From the NCBI RefSeq assembly GCF_001999965.1, contig NZ_CP019646.1:1798001-1862000 (forward strand): a DNA stretch of 64,000 nucleotides, in the 5' to 3' direction. Positions within the stretch are counted from its first letter, which is position 1. Each line of letters begins with the position of its first letter. The notes below the pieces were generated by a model that was not told the origin of the DNA, made no database searches, and was given only the letters and a program-made list of their open reading frames with translations. The position numbers were made by a program, and so were the translations under genes. Positions 9,350 through 18,283 of this stretch are shown here, one piece after another. This DNA comes from Limihaloglobus sulfuriphilus (GTDB lineage Bacteria; Planctomycetota; Phycisphaerae; Sedimentisphaerales; Sedimentisphaeraceae).

Positions 9350-12300
9350 TTATTCATTGAGCACGGCATTGGCACAGATTGCATAATGCCCGCGAAAATC
9401 CGCGCTGTATTCTTTTAAAACCTTCTCGCCAAGACCCTTATGGTCACTGCACTGGTACAGGCTTCTGGCCAGCAGTATCTCACGCAGATTTAAATTTCTT
9501 ATCTCTTTGCTGCCGAAATATCTGGAGTTAAACTCATCAAGCTCTGACTTATCATTAAGAGCGTACCCTCTAATGCCTTCTTTTTGAAGAAGAGAATAAA
9601 GAAGCGGCGCCAGTTTTTTGTCCTCAAAGCTGCTGCAGGCCCTCGCAAGGGCGCAGAAATGCGAGAAATCACTGGAAGCATCAAGAGTCTTCGCTCTGGC
9701 AATAATGGCATCAATAGCTTTTGTATTCTTAGAATATCCCATCGCGATTATATAATTGTCAAGTTTGCTGAACGTGCTTCCGAACTGTCCTCCTGCCGTA
9801 AAGTTCCAACCTGGATCCCAGGCTGTATTATCCACCTTTTCAATCAAAGTATCAATTCCCGTATCATCACCAAGCATAGCAAGAACATGAGCATATTTAA
9901 GCCTATTATCATTACTTTTTGACTCATTCCAGGCCTTTCGCAGCAGTGGTATGCTTCTTTGCGGGTCGCTAATCAGCAGCTCAACTCGCTTATATTCATC
10001 TCTCACATCATTGACAGCCTCTTTAATTGCGTTTTGCGGCAGCGGAAAACTATCCTGCTGAGAAATAATATCCCGCGGCAAAGCTCCGATTTCAACCATC
10101 TGCTTCTGAATTTTATGAACATCAATGTCCGAGGGCAGCACCCCACTCTTAACGGCTAATACAGCGGCACAGCCCGCGGCATAACCGTGATTCTGAACAT
10201 CAGGCTGCATTCGTAATATCGGCACGGCGTCGCGGTGGGCACTTATACCCAGACCTGTTACGATTATCCCCTCAAGGCCAACGGGCAGCATACAGCGATA
10301 GGGTACATTGGCGTATATGAAATCGCCGTGTTCCGGCGTTTTTAGATTGAACAATGGATGCGTTGTATAGCCATGAGTGTCAAAATTGCTGTAAACGCGG
10401 GCAACAGTATCAGGATAAGTCCTCTGATTGTAGATATCAACCGGACTTATAATAAAACGCCCCTGGATTCGCCTCCGCTCACGCGTATCAATGAGCTGTG
10501 CAATATCATAGCTGCCTTTGAATTTTTTCCTTGCAGAAACGTGCATACGCCATACATCAAGCATATCACCGTCATCCACAAAACTGTAATCTGTATTGGT
10601 GTAACGTGCACCAAGCGTCCGCGGCGGCAGACCCGTGCCCTGAACCTCTACGGTATCTGCATCGGTATAAATAGTCGAGGCGCCGGCAGCCGCGGCGATG
10701 TCGCTGTTGCCTGTAGAATCAATCACTACATCTGCCTTAACCGCCACCCTGCCGTACGGTGTTGCTGCGATCACACCTTTGACATGACCATTTTCAACCA
10801 GTGCCCCGCAGCCGATGGCACCAAACCAGATATCACATTTGTTTTTTCGAAGCTGCCTTCGATACCATTCTTTTTTCAGCTCTATGTCCCAGGGCGTGCC
10901 AAGGCCTTCGTTATCTATCTGGTAATCATAACCGCCAAGTTCGGCCATTCCGCGGTCTATTTCCTCGGTAAAGCCTTTCCTTATACCAAGACAATAACGC
11001 CCGATCAAACCGCTCGTCCCTACACCGCCTAAACCATCAAGGTATTCAACGACAAGGGTCTTAGCTCCATTTCTCGACGCGGCGATAGCCGCCGGCGCAC
11101 CGCTGGTACCGCCGCCAATCACAACAACATCATAACCATCGACAAGTTTGAGCTTTACATTTTCTGACACAACCGTTTTGAATTGCTGATCAAATGTCCT
11201 TGGCCCGTTGAGAAACTCCTTTACATCAACTCTTAGAGCCTCATCAGAGGCTTTACTCTCATTCCCGTTAAAAACCGAGATACTATTTAAATCTATCGAC
11301 CGGGCCGCTCCTTCCGCCTCAGCAGCGATTCTCATACCGAGCCTCTCACCAATCTCAAATTGCGCAACGCTATCATCACAAAATTCGGCAGACTGAATAA
11401 CATAGAGATTGTCAATACCGGCGGGCATAAGACTTTTAAATTCATCATTACCCTGCATAAGGGGCCGGGAGAAAGGAAAGCCGGATAGACATTCAGACGC
11501 ATCTACCTGTCCCCGCAGCCATGTCATATCCCTTGCCAGCTGTTCAGCGAGGCAGTATTGTGTAAAACTATCTTCCGCAACATTGATATCAAACATATAC
11601 CGCACGGCGTTGTATTTCTGTTCTATCTTTTGAGGCATTACGACATGAGCTATATCGCTTTTTACGCCTTCGCCTCCAATCACTACCCGGTCACAGCTCA
11701 CCCTGCCGCCGGCAAAAGGCTCAAACTCTGCTCCGGCAAGCCTGGCAACAACTGAAGTTTGTGAAACATCAATTAGAGTATCGGCAATAACAGCCTGCCT
11801 CCCGGCACGATTTGAAAAAACGACTCCGCAAAGCCTCCCGCGGCTGTCTTTTAAAACTTCTGTGGGATAACATCCGTAAAGAAAATCCACGCCGTTTTCC
11901 AATAACAGGTTATCAAGAGCATATTTCACATCTAACGGCCTTAAAGCTCTATTGAGGGCATCATCAGCCGAACTGTTTGTTTCAACCGTTATTTCACCAA
12001 GCAGCATCCTGCCGGCATTTGATGGCTTGTGAATGTGAAGTTTCAGAAAGCGGGCCCGAAAATTATTGTCTATTCCAAGCTCGACCCTGTCTGTATTACC
12101 GGAAATCTGTTTATTGACCACCCTGGAAATATCTTCCCAATCTTCGCCGTTAATGCTCGCGGAAAGATCATAACCGGATGTCACAAAATCCCCTGATCTC
12201 TGATAAGCATACAGGCATACATTGCTTACCTGCTCAATATCATCAAGGTCAATATTGATCACAACACTTGAATTGTATTGAACCGAATCCTTAGCCGGGT

Positions 12301-12709
12301 CTCCGTAAGAAAAATCATTAAGCAATGACGGCACAGGTGTATCAGGATGCCTGCTGCTCGATTCAAAACTTGCTGTGTACTTATAGCTGCATCCTGCATA
12401 AAGATCTAAACCAGATTGAAATACTGTTTTGCTTAACTCAGTGCGGGGCCGGCTTTTAGTCCAGAGATTTCGACTGCGGCATATATCAGCGCCGAGATAC
12501 GGTCTTTCAGAGGCTAAAAAAACTCTCGCCCCGTTAGCCGCTGCCTGAGTTGCTGCTGCTGCACCTGTCGAACTGCCGCCAACCACAAGCAAATCAACTT
12601 CTTTAATAACAGGTATTTCGCGCCTTGATTCTTTGATATAAATTGAATCAGCCCATGCCCCGGAAAAGGCGCAAACACAGAATAAAAATAAAACTGACCT
12701 TTTAAGCAT
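9350..12709 (-). CDS. Tandem FAD-dependent oxidoreductase with inserted discoidin-like domain
   Basis: 1119 residues with signal peptide (MLKRSVLFLFCVCAFSGAWA). Two separate dinucleotide-binding fingers are present: VGGSSTGAAAA at residues 43-53 and IGGGTSGAPAA at 531-541, each followed by features of the FAD_oxidored family (YLGADICRSRNLW; YLDGLGGVGTSG). Between residues about 100 and 247 the first flavin domain is interrupted by a beta-rich segment resembling an F5/8 type C (discoidin) module (SASINGEDWEDIS, ARFLKLHIHKPSNAGRMLLGEI). Residues about 900-1119 are helical and HEAT-like. Substrate is unknown; related single-domain proteins occur in glycan loci. It ends 22 bp from the convergent sulfatase and lies 10 bp after the beta-helix gene, likely cotranscribed. 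Confidence 0.8.
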   Translation of the reverse strand: MLKRSVLFLFCVCAFSGAWADSIYIKESRREIPVIKEVDLLVVGGSSTGAAAATQAAANGARVFLASERPYLGADICRSRNLWTKSRPRTELSKTVFQSGLDLYAGCSYKYTASFESSSRHPDTPVPSLLNDFSYGDPAKDSVQYNSSVVINIDLDDIEQVSNVCLYAYQRSGDFVTSGYDLSASINGEDWEDISRVVNKQISGNTDRVELGIDNNFRARFLKLHIHKPSNAGRMLLGEITVETNSSADDALNRALRPLDVKYALDNLLLENGVDFLYGCYPTEVLKDSRGRLCGVVFSNRAGRQAVIADTLIDVSQTSVVARLAGAEFEPFAGGRVSCDRVVIGGEGVKSDIAHVVMPQKIEQKYNAVRYMFDINVAEDSFTQYCLAEQLARDMTWLRGQVDASECLSGFPFSRPLMQGNDEFKSLMPAGIDNLYVIQSAEFCDDSVAQFEIGERLGMRIAAEAEGAARSIDLNSISVFNGNESKASDEALRVDVKEFLNGPRTFDQQFKTVVSENVKLKLVDGYDVVVIGGGTSGAPAAIAASRNGAKTLVVEYLDGLGGVGTSGLIGRYCLGIRKGFTEEIDRGMAELGGYDYQIDNEGLGTPWDIELKKEWYRRQLRKNKCDIWFGAIGCGALVENGHVKGVIAATPYGRVAVKADVVIDSTGNSDIAAAAGASTIYTDADTVEVQGTGLPPRTLGARYTNTDYSFVDDGDMLDVWRMHVSARKKFKGSYDIAQLIDTRERRRIQGRFIISPVDIYNQRTYPDTVARVYSNFDTHGYTTHPLFNLKTPEHGDFIYANVPYRCMLPVGLEGIIVTGLGISAHRDAVPILRMQPDVQNHGYAAGCAAVLAVKSGVLPSDIDVHKIQKQMVEIGALPRDIISQQDSFPLPQNAIKEAVNDVRDEYKRVELLISDPQRSIPLLRKAWNESKSNDNRLKYAHVLAMLGDDTGIDTLIEKVDNTAWDPGWNFTAGGQFGSTFSKLDNYIIAMGYSKNTKAIDAIIARAKTLDASSDFSHFCALARACSSFEDKKLAPLLYSLLQKEGIRGYALNDKSELDEFNSRYFGSKEIRNLNLREILLARSLYQCSDHKGLGEKVLKEYSADFRGHYAICANAVLNE

Positions 12710-12719
12710 ACTTATTGCC

Positions 12720-15700
12720 TTAATTGTATATTAAAACCTCTTTTATGATTCCTCTGAAAGGTGCGTTTCTGCCGCCGGTTTCAAGCTCCGCCTGGCATCC
12801 TACAAAAAAATCATAATTATCCGGCTTGCTCGTCAGATCGACATTTAAAACACTGCTTACATCAAGCTCGCCGTCAACATAAATATCAATACGGTTAAAG
12901 GCCTTATCATAAGATACAGAGGCTGTATGCCATTGGCCGTCATTTACAATAATATTGCCGGGCACCGTCCCAACCCAGCCGCAATCAAAAAAAACTTTAC
13001 CGTTCTTGACGACAAACTGCTTGCACCCCGGCTCCCAGACAGTATTAAGACGTGACCAGATGGTATTAGTCCCGGTGTGGGTTGTCTTGAAAGACGCCTC
13101 AACAGTGAAATCTTTTAAAAAATCCAGATTGCTGCCTGGAGCATCCTTTGATATTGAAAAAAAAGCGGTATCAGAAAATAAAAAACCATCATCAGTCCAG
13201 CTCTCTTCGCCGGTCAGGCTCAAATCTCCTCCGCCCATGACATTTGAATAACAGAGCTGCCCGCTTCCGCCGGCAAAATCCCATGCTGCCGCTATTATCT
13301 GCGGATTATAGGAAAGCCAGTTGCCGGCCAGGCTGTACAGATCGTCAAAGACCAGAAAATGTCCATCAAAAAGTTCAACATCTTCGTGCCAGTTATCATA
13401 ATCGGATACAAACACAGCATAATCCACATTGTCTGTCCGAAGGCCGTTACCAAAGCTCATTGCCCCGCCGCCGATCTTCTTAACAACAAGATTATCGATA
13501 TAAAACGTTGAATTTCCGATAAGTGACTTTATTGAAACCGTTTCAAGAGAATCCGGTTTAAACGGCATATTTACAACTTCATCACAAACATTTGAGCTGA
13601 AGTCACTTAAAGATATCCGGCATTTGCCGTCGCTGCTTCTGCCGACATTGAAAGTCAGATTCAGTTTATACCATTTACCATGCTGCGTCGAAGCGAGTAT
13701 AGTTTGACCTACTTTCAGATTGCCTTCGCTGTCCAGTACAATTTCACCACGGTCAGCAGAGTCAGTAAAAGCGAATTCTATCGCGGCAGAGGCTTCCCGA
13801 TAATAATCACATGAAAAGCGAACTGTTCCGTTATAGATTATCGGATCATACATATCATAGACAAAACCCGCCTGCTCGCCTCCGGTCGATACTGCCTTGA
13901 CCGCATAGGTTCCGGTGCCGGCTTTATCATCACTTACTGTTACTGCGGGGCCGGTTACTTCTGCACCCTTCGGCCTGTTGCCCGGCACATTATACTCGAA
14001 TCCGCTTGCAAATCCGTCCTTTGAGAAGGCCACTGTGCGTGTAGTCATTCTTGAGCTTATAAACTCCTCGTAGAAAAGCGGCTGAGATTTTTCCGTATTG
14101 TATTGAGATGGCAGGCTTTTCCAGCTTTGACCACCAGTAAGGCCCGCAAGAGAGGTATCTATCGGATCAAATTCTATCTCGGCATAGAGAGAATCCTCTT
14201 TGAAGCTGAAATCACCTTTCGCCGGGTCAGTAAACATCGGGTCTGTCACATATGAGTTACTGTCAAAACCCGTCTCACTCTTCCATTGTTCAAAACTAAT
14301 TCTGTCTGTAACAGTGCTTCCATCAGGGCTTGGTTTCTGGAACAGAACCGGCTTACCGCCCTGCCTCCAGTAGATATTATTGTCGCACTCAATAAACCAG
14401 GATGGAGAAATATGATCGTAGTTATCGCTGTAAGGATTTCCAAAGTAGTAATAAAATATATTATTCGTGATCCTCGCGTCAGCCCTGTGCCCGAACATGA
14501 ATGGTGCCTTGCCGTAGGCGGAAGCAAAGATATTGTTCCGCAGAGTTATATCACGGCAGTAGTTTACACCAAGACAATACGCTCCTACTTCATATACCAC
14601 ATTATTCTGATATGTTACACCTTTTGTATTCTCATCGGGATAAAGGCCCTTGCCGCTGCCCTCCATCCAGCAAAAGATATCGTGAATGTGATTGTTATTG
14701 ACGGTGGTATTGAGATTTTCACCAACAGTATATATGCCGCCAAGATCGCTTGATATATTCAGCCCTATATGGTGGATATGATTGAAACTTATATTATTGT
14801 CATGAGAATAGCTTGTAGAAGTATCCCAGTTCCAGCCTATCTGGATACCAGACTGTTTAAAATATGAAATCTCATTGTTAGTTACAGTATTCCCGTCCGA
14901 CTGGCCGATAATCATACCCATACCCGACTGAACAACCTGGCCGCCGTGATGAATATAATTGTTATGTATAGTGTTGCTTCCCGTACGTCCATAATCGCCC
15001 GGGCTGTAACCGGCATTAGTATGCACTCTTTCACCGATGTATATGCCGCCCGCGCCGACATCGTATATATGGCATTTTTCAATCCTGTTATTCGTGCAGC
15101 CGCGGCCCAGCTGTATTCCGTGCGTTCCGTTGCGAGAGATTTCACAGCCGATTATATTGACATACCTGGCTCCGTCGATCTGTACACAAGCAGGGTGGTT
15201 TGCCGCACCCTGATTAGACCGGTAACCGCTTGACTGGCCTCGTCCAAGCGGCGGAGCGGCGTAATGCCGGAATGCTAAACCTTCAAGACTGACATACTCC
15301 ACAAACTGATTTGCGTCGGGGTTGCCTGTAATCTCTAAGGCTCTCTGCGTAACAGGTGCAACCGCCGTCATAGAACTTAAGTCCTCATCGGCAAACGGGA
15401 TAACCTTTAACAATCCGGTATTTCGGTCCATGTACCATTCCCCTGATGTGTCCATTGCATCGGGAGCGTTCTCGACAAAATAACGCTTTACTATTCCGCC
15501 TGCAGTTATCTCCTCGTTGGGATTCAGCCCCCAGAGTACGTGGCTTTCCGTATAACCCTCTTTAGATGCGGGAGTAACGCTTCCCAGAACAACTGTCTGC
15601 ACTTCCCAGAGCGAAAAAACCTGAAGATTTATATCTCCATCGGAAAGACCGGGCCACATCTTCAAATCGTAGTCATGATAATTAAAATGATGACACTGCC

Positions 15701-16277
15701 AATAGTTTTCCCAGTACTCATCAAGCCCATCGGGTTTTTCGGGAATACCCGCAACATAAAAATAACCGGTATTGGGGCTCTTTGCCAGTGTATAACGTTT
15801 ATCGCCGACCCAGAGCTGTCTGAAAAGCCATTTATGATCCTGGGCTTGTGCAACAGTCGCGGAATAATAATTCTCACCCGAGACATTTGTTAACTCCGGC
15901 AGTTCCCTGCCGCCGGAAAAGACAGGTTGTTCATCTGCGTAGGCCTTGTATGTAACAGGATAATTTTCTGAGCCCGAATCGTACCAAAAAAGCTGAAAGG
16001 TTGCCGATTCATAATACACGCCGCCGCGTACCTGAACCTCAACGGGTGACTGCATACTGCCGCCCCACTGATCCCACTTGAGACTGCGAACCTTGTCCCT
16101 CGCCGCTGTAAGAGTGGCAAACGGCCCATCAGTCCCTGCTGCGTTAGGCTCCGGTAGAGTCCCGCTCCAGCTGTTGCTGCCGTTTGTAGAAACATAGAAA
16201 ACAACCGGCTCTGCGAGAGAAGCCGAAAGCAACAAAAGACATGAAAACAAGCTCAAAAATAAAATATTTTTATACAT
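12720..16277 (-). CDS. GH141-like beta-helix protein with C-terminal LamG
   Basis: 1185 residues with signal peptide (residues 1-22). Residues about 25-660 form a right-handed parallel beta-helix starting VVFYVSTNGSNSWSGT, with FSGGRELPEL and HKWLFRQLWVGDKRYTLAKSPN as in GH141-like proteins and repeated NNxIxH turns. Residues about 745-935 look like a beta-sandwich (TFYIDNLVVKK). A dockerin-like fragment follows (FDDLYSLAGNWLSYNP, about residue 970). Residues about 990-1185 are LamG-like (FTVEASFKTTHTG, RIDIYVDGELDVSS). It lacks the N-terminal CBM9-like part of the region A homologue. Probable glycosidase on a plant or algal polymer; no substrate can be assigned. Cotranscribed with the FAD protein. 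Confidence 0.75.
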   Translation of the reverse strand: MYKNILFLSLFSCLLLLSASLAEPVVFYVSTNGSNSWSGTLPEPNAAGTDGPFATLTAARDKVRSLKWDQWGGSMQSPVEVQVRGGVYYESATFQLFWYDSGSENYPVTYKAYADEQPVFSGGRELPELTNVSGENYYSATVAQAQDHKWLFRQLWVGDKRYTLAKSPNTGYFYVAGIPEKPDGLDEYWENYWQCHHFNYHDYDLKMWPGLSDGDINLQVFSLWEVQTVVLGSVTPASKEGYTESHVLWGLNPNEEITAGGIVKRYFVENAPDAMDTSGEWYMDRNTGLLKVIPFADEDLSSMTAVAPVTQRALEITGNPDANQFVEYVSLEGLAFRHYAAPPLGRGQSSGYRSNQGAANHPACVQIDGARYVNIIGCEISRNGTHGIQLGRGCTNNRIEKCHIYDVGAGGIYIGERVHTNAGYSPGDYGRTGSNTIHNNYIHHGGQVVQSGMGMIIGQSDGNTVTNNEISYFKQSGIQIGWNWDTSTSYSHDNNISFNHIHHIGLNISSDLGGIYTVGENLNTTVNNNHIHDIFCWMEGSGKGLYPDENTKGVTYQNNVVYEVGAYCLGVNYCRDITLRNNIFASAYGKAPFMFGHRADARITNNIFYYYFGNPYSDNYDHISPSWFIECDNNIYWRQGGKPVLFQKPSPDGSTVTDRISFEQWKSETGFDSNSYVTDPMFTDPAKGDFSFKEDSLYAEIEFDPIDTSLAGLTGGQSWKSLPSQYNTEKSQPLFYEEFISSRMTTRTVAFSKDGFASGFEYNVPGNRPKGAEVTGPAVTVSDDKAGTGTYAVKAVSTGGEQAGFVYDMYDPIIYNGTVRFSCDYYREASAAIEFAFTDSADRGEIVLDSEGNLKVGQTILASTQHGKWYKLNLTFNVGRSSDGKCRISLSDFSSNVCDEVVNMPFKPDSLETVSIKSLIGNSTFYIDNLVVKKIGGGAMSFGNGLRTDNVDYAVFVSDYDNWHEDVELFDGHFLVFDDLYSLAGNWLSYNPQIIAAAWDFAGGSGQLCYSNVMGGGDLSLTGEESWTDDGFLFSDTAFFSISKDAPGSNLDFLKDFTVEASFKTTHTGTNTIWSRLNTVWEPGCKQFVVKNGKVFFDCGWVGTVPGNIIVNDGQWHTASVSYDKAFNRIDIYVDGELDVSSVLNVDLTSKPDNYDFFVGCQAELETGGRNAPFRGIIKEVLIYN

Positions 16278-16290
16278 AAAACGCCTTATC

Positions 16291-16322
16291 TAAAAAACAA
16301 GGCGGCCAATTGACCGCCTTGC
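16291..16322 (-). terminator. Rho-independent terminator
   Basis: On the minus strand CAAGGCGGTCAATTGGCCGCCTTG forms a perfect hairpin and is followed by TTTTTT. It sits 26 bp after the stop of the LamG/dockerin gene ending at 16348 and separates that unit from the beta-helix gene starting at 16277. Confidence 0.9.
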
Positions 16323-16347
16323 GTCAGGATCTAGTAAAAAGAATAAA

Positions 16348-18240
16348 CTATTCAATCTCTGCGAAAATTTCATAGAAATAATCATCGCAGCTGTCTGCCG
16401 GTATTCGGTTGCAGCCAAGCCAGTTGCCGGCTATCACCGCAAAATCTCTTAAATCAATCTGGCAATCGCCGTAAGCATCGCCGGCAAGTCCGCCGCCTTC
16501 ACACTGAGGTACGGTTATTGTCAGCGTATCGACAAATAGCCAGCGGGCAGGTTCAAACTGCGGAACTGTCAGCTCAACTGCCGCGACCGCGTCAAGTCCG
16601 GCGGTCTGAGCAGCGAACGGAACAATCCAGCGGTACCAGACCTTCACATCGAACTGACCGTCGTCACTTAAGATATCACCGGGTGTGTATGTCGATGAAA
16701 TGATCGTTCCACCCTGCTCGTCAAGAAGAGTGATGGTCAACGGTGCGCAGTTTACCAAGCCATCTGCCTCATGGAAAATGCTTAATGTCATGTTCGCGGC
16801 CTTGGAAAAGTCCAGTGGAGATTCAAAAGTCTTTATAAACGAAGACGCTCCGTCAGGACCATACGGAATATTAGCAAATGCAGGGTTGTTATACGGGGCA
16901 TTCGGACGGCTCAGCCATGCAATGTCATAGCCGCTGCCGGCTTGCTGAACCCATGCAGCCCTAATCGCATCATTGCTTCCGTAGTCAAACCTGTCGAGCC
17001 ATTCATCGCCGGTAGTCTGGAAACTGGAAACCGCCGAATCAAATTCCTGACCATCGATGACCGCGGCAACCTTCCAGTAATACCACCTGTACAGATCAAG
17101 GGCGTTGGCTGCAAAGCTCAGTGATGTCTCTGTTGTAGAGAAAGGTGTTACGCTGTCGAGGCCTCCAAGCTCATCAGAGATATAAACATTAAAGCTGTCA
17201 ACATCGGAATCCTCTGTCCAGCTGAGAGTTACGAAAGTGCTTATACCGGTCGAGTCATCCGCGGGCAGAAGTCCGTAAGGCTTTGCACCCTGTGTCTGGA
17301 AACTCCAGGTATCACCTATGATCCCGTCTCCGTCAACAGCCCAGTAATAAACACTGTCGCCGTCAACTGTCACCTCCGCGCTGTTTGCCGCGGCAGCAAT
17401 CGGAGTTACACTTCTATTGGTAATCTCATCTTCCACAGTGCTTATATACACGCTGTAACCTGCGGAATAACCCTCATAAGAGTCGTCCCAGCTCAGTGTT
17501 ACACTGCCCGGCACAACCGCCGCCTGGCCGTTATAAGGCGAAGGACTGGTCGGCTTCTCTAAGGTCTGATAAATACGGACATTACGAAGGCCGCCGTTTA
17601 ACAGCTGGTAACCGACAGAATGGTAGCCAAGGACAAGCTCTGTTCTTTGCAGGCTGTTGGACAGGTTAATGCCAGTTCCGCCCTCGTAGTAGTGGACACC
17701 TGTATCCTCCACACCATCTATCGACATTCCTACCTGGTTTGTACCGGCATCGTAGCTGATTTCAACGCTGTACCAGTCATCACCGATAACACCGTCACCA
17801 TCCTTATCACAGTCACCTAAATAGATGTTTCCAGTAGCCACGCCGCCTGAGTGCTGCTGCATAACGATATAACCGTTCTGTTTAAGAATATTCCAGGCAC
17901 CGGCTCCCCAGCCTATAGTGTCATTACTCAACAAACCGCCGTTGCCGCCGGTCCAGAAATCAAAAGTCACCCTGAAGTCTTTACTGAAATCAATAGGAAA
18001 GACATCGTACGAGGCCTGAAAAGTCTGGGTTCCGGCAAATCTGAACCATGTACCGTTTTCATCGGTAGTCCAGTTTTCCCCGCCGTTGAGAATGGCATCT
18101 GTCATCATATACGAACCTGGTGAGCAAAAGGCGGTACCTCCGCTGCCTTCATTGATAAGCCATTCACCGATAAGCTGCTCACCGGCAAAACATATTCCGC
18201 TGATAAGAATAGCCGTTATTGTAAACAATTTAAATTTCAT
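16348..18240 (-). CDS. LamG, Fn3-like repeats and four-Cys dockerin-like tag protein
   Basis: 630 residues with signal peptide (residues 1-19). Order of parts: LamG-like sandwich (about 22-225), two Fn3-like repeats (about 235-415; SVTLSWDDSY...YYWAVDGDG and VTLSWTEDSD...YYWKVAAV), a second carbohydrate-binding-like sandwich (about 420-575), and a C-terminal dockerin-like motif (GDAYGDCQIDLRDFAVIAGN, then WLGCN). No catalytic motif is seen. It is a paralogue of the neighbour at 18284-20203. Probably a secreted scaffold or binding protein. The tag carries four cysteines. Ends at a strong terminator. Confidence 0.75.
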   Translation of the reverse strand: MKFKLFTITAILISGICFAGEQLIGEWLINEGSGGTAFCSPGSYMMTDAILNGGENWTTDENGTWFRFAGTQTFQASYDVFPIDFSKDFRVTFDFWTGGNGGLLSNDTIGWGAGAWNILKQNGYIVMQQHSGGVATGNIYLGDCDKDGDGVIGDDWYSVEISYDAGTNQVGMSIDGVEDTGVHYYEGGTGINLSNSLQRTELVLGYHSVGYQLLNGGLRNVRIYQTLEKPTSPSPYNGQAAVVPGSVTLSWDDSYEGYSAGYSVYISTVEDEITNRSVTPIAAAANSAEVTVDGDSVYYWAVDGDGIIGDTWSFQTQGAKPYGLLPADDSTGISTFVTLSWTEDSDVDSFNVYISDELGGLDSVTPFSTTETSLSFAANALDLYRWYYWKVAAVIDGQEFDSAVSSFQTTGDEWLDRFDYGSNDAIRAAWVQQAGSGYDIAWLSRPNAPYNNPAFANIPYGPDGASSFIKTFESPLDFSKAANMTLSIFHEADGLVNCAPLTITLLDEQGGTIISSTYTPGDILSDDGQFDVKVWYRWIVPFAAQTAGLDAVAAVELTVPQFEPARWLFVDTLTITVPQCEGGGLAGDAYGDCQIDLRDFAVIAGNWLGCNRIPADSCDDYFYEIFAEIE

Positions 18241-18283
18241 TGTTTTATCTCCATTGTGTATTATTGTTCTATACTAACCGATT

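Noticed and set aside
9751-9775. ATAATTGTCAAG, a match to half of the palindrome at 1987-2001
   Set aside because: It is inside the coding sequence of the FAD protein and lacks the second half, so it is taken as background.
10358-11032. 224-residue plus-strand frame opposite the FAD oxidoreductase
   Set aside because: It is a long antisense frame made possible by codon use of the real gene; it has no ribosome site or family likeness.
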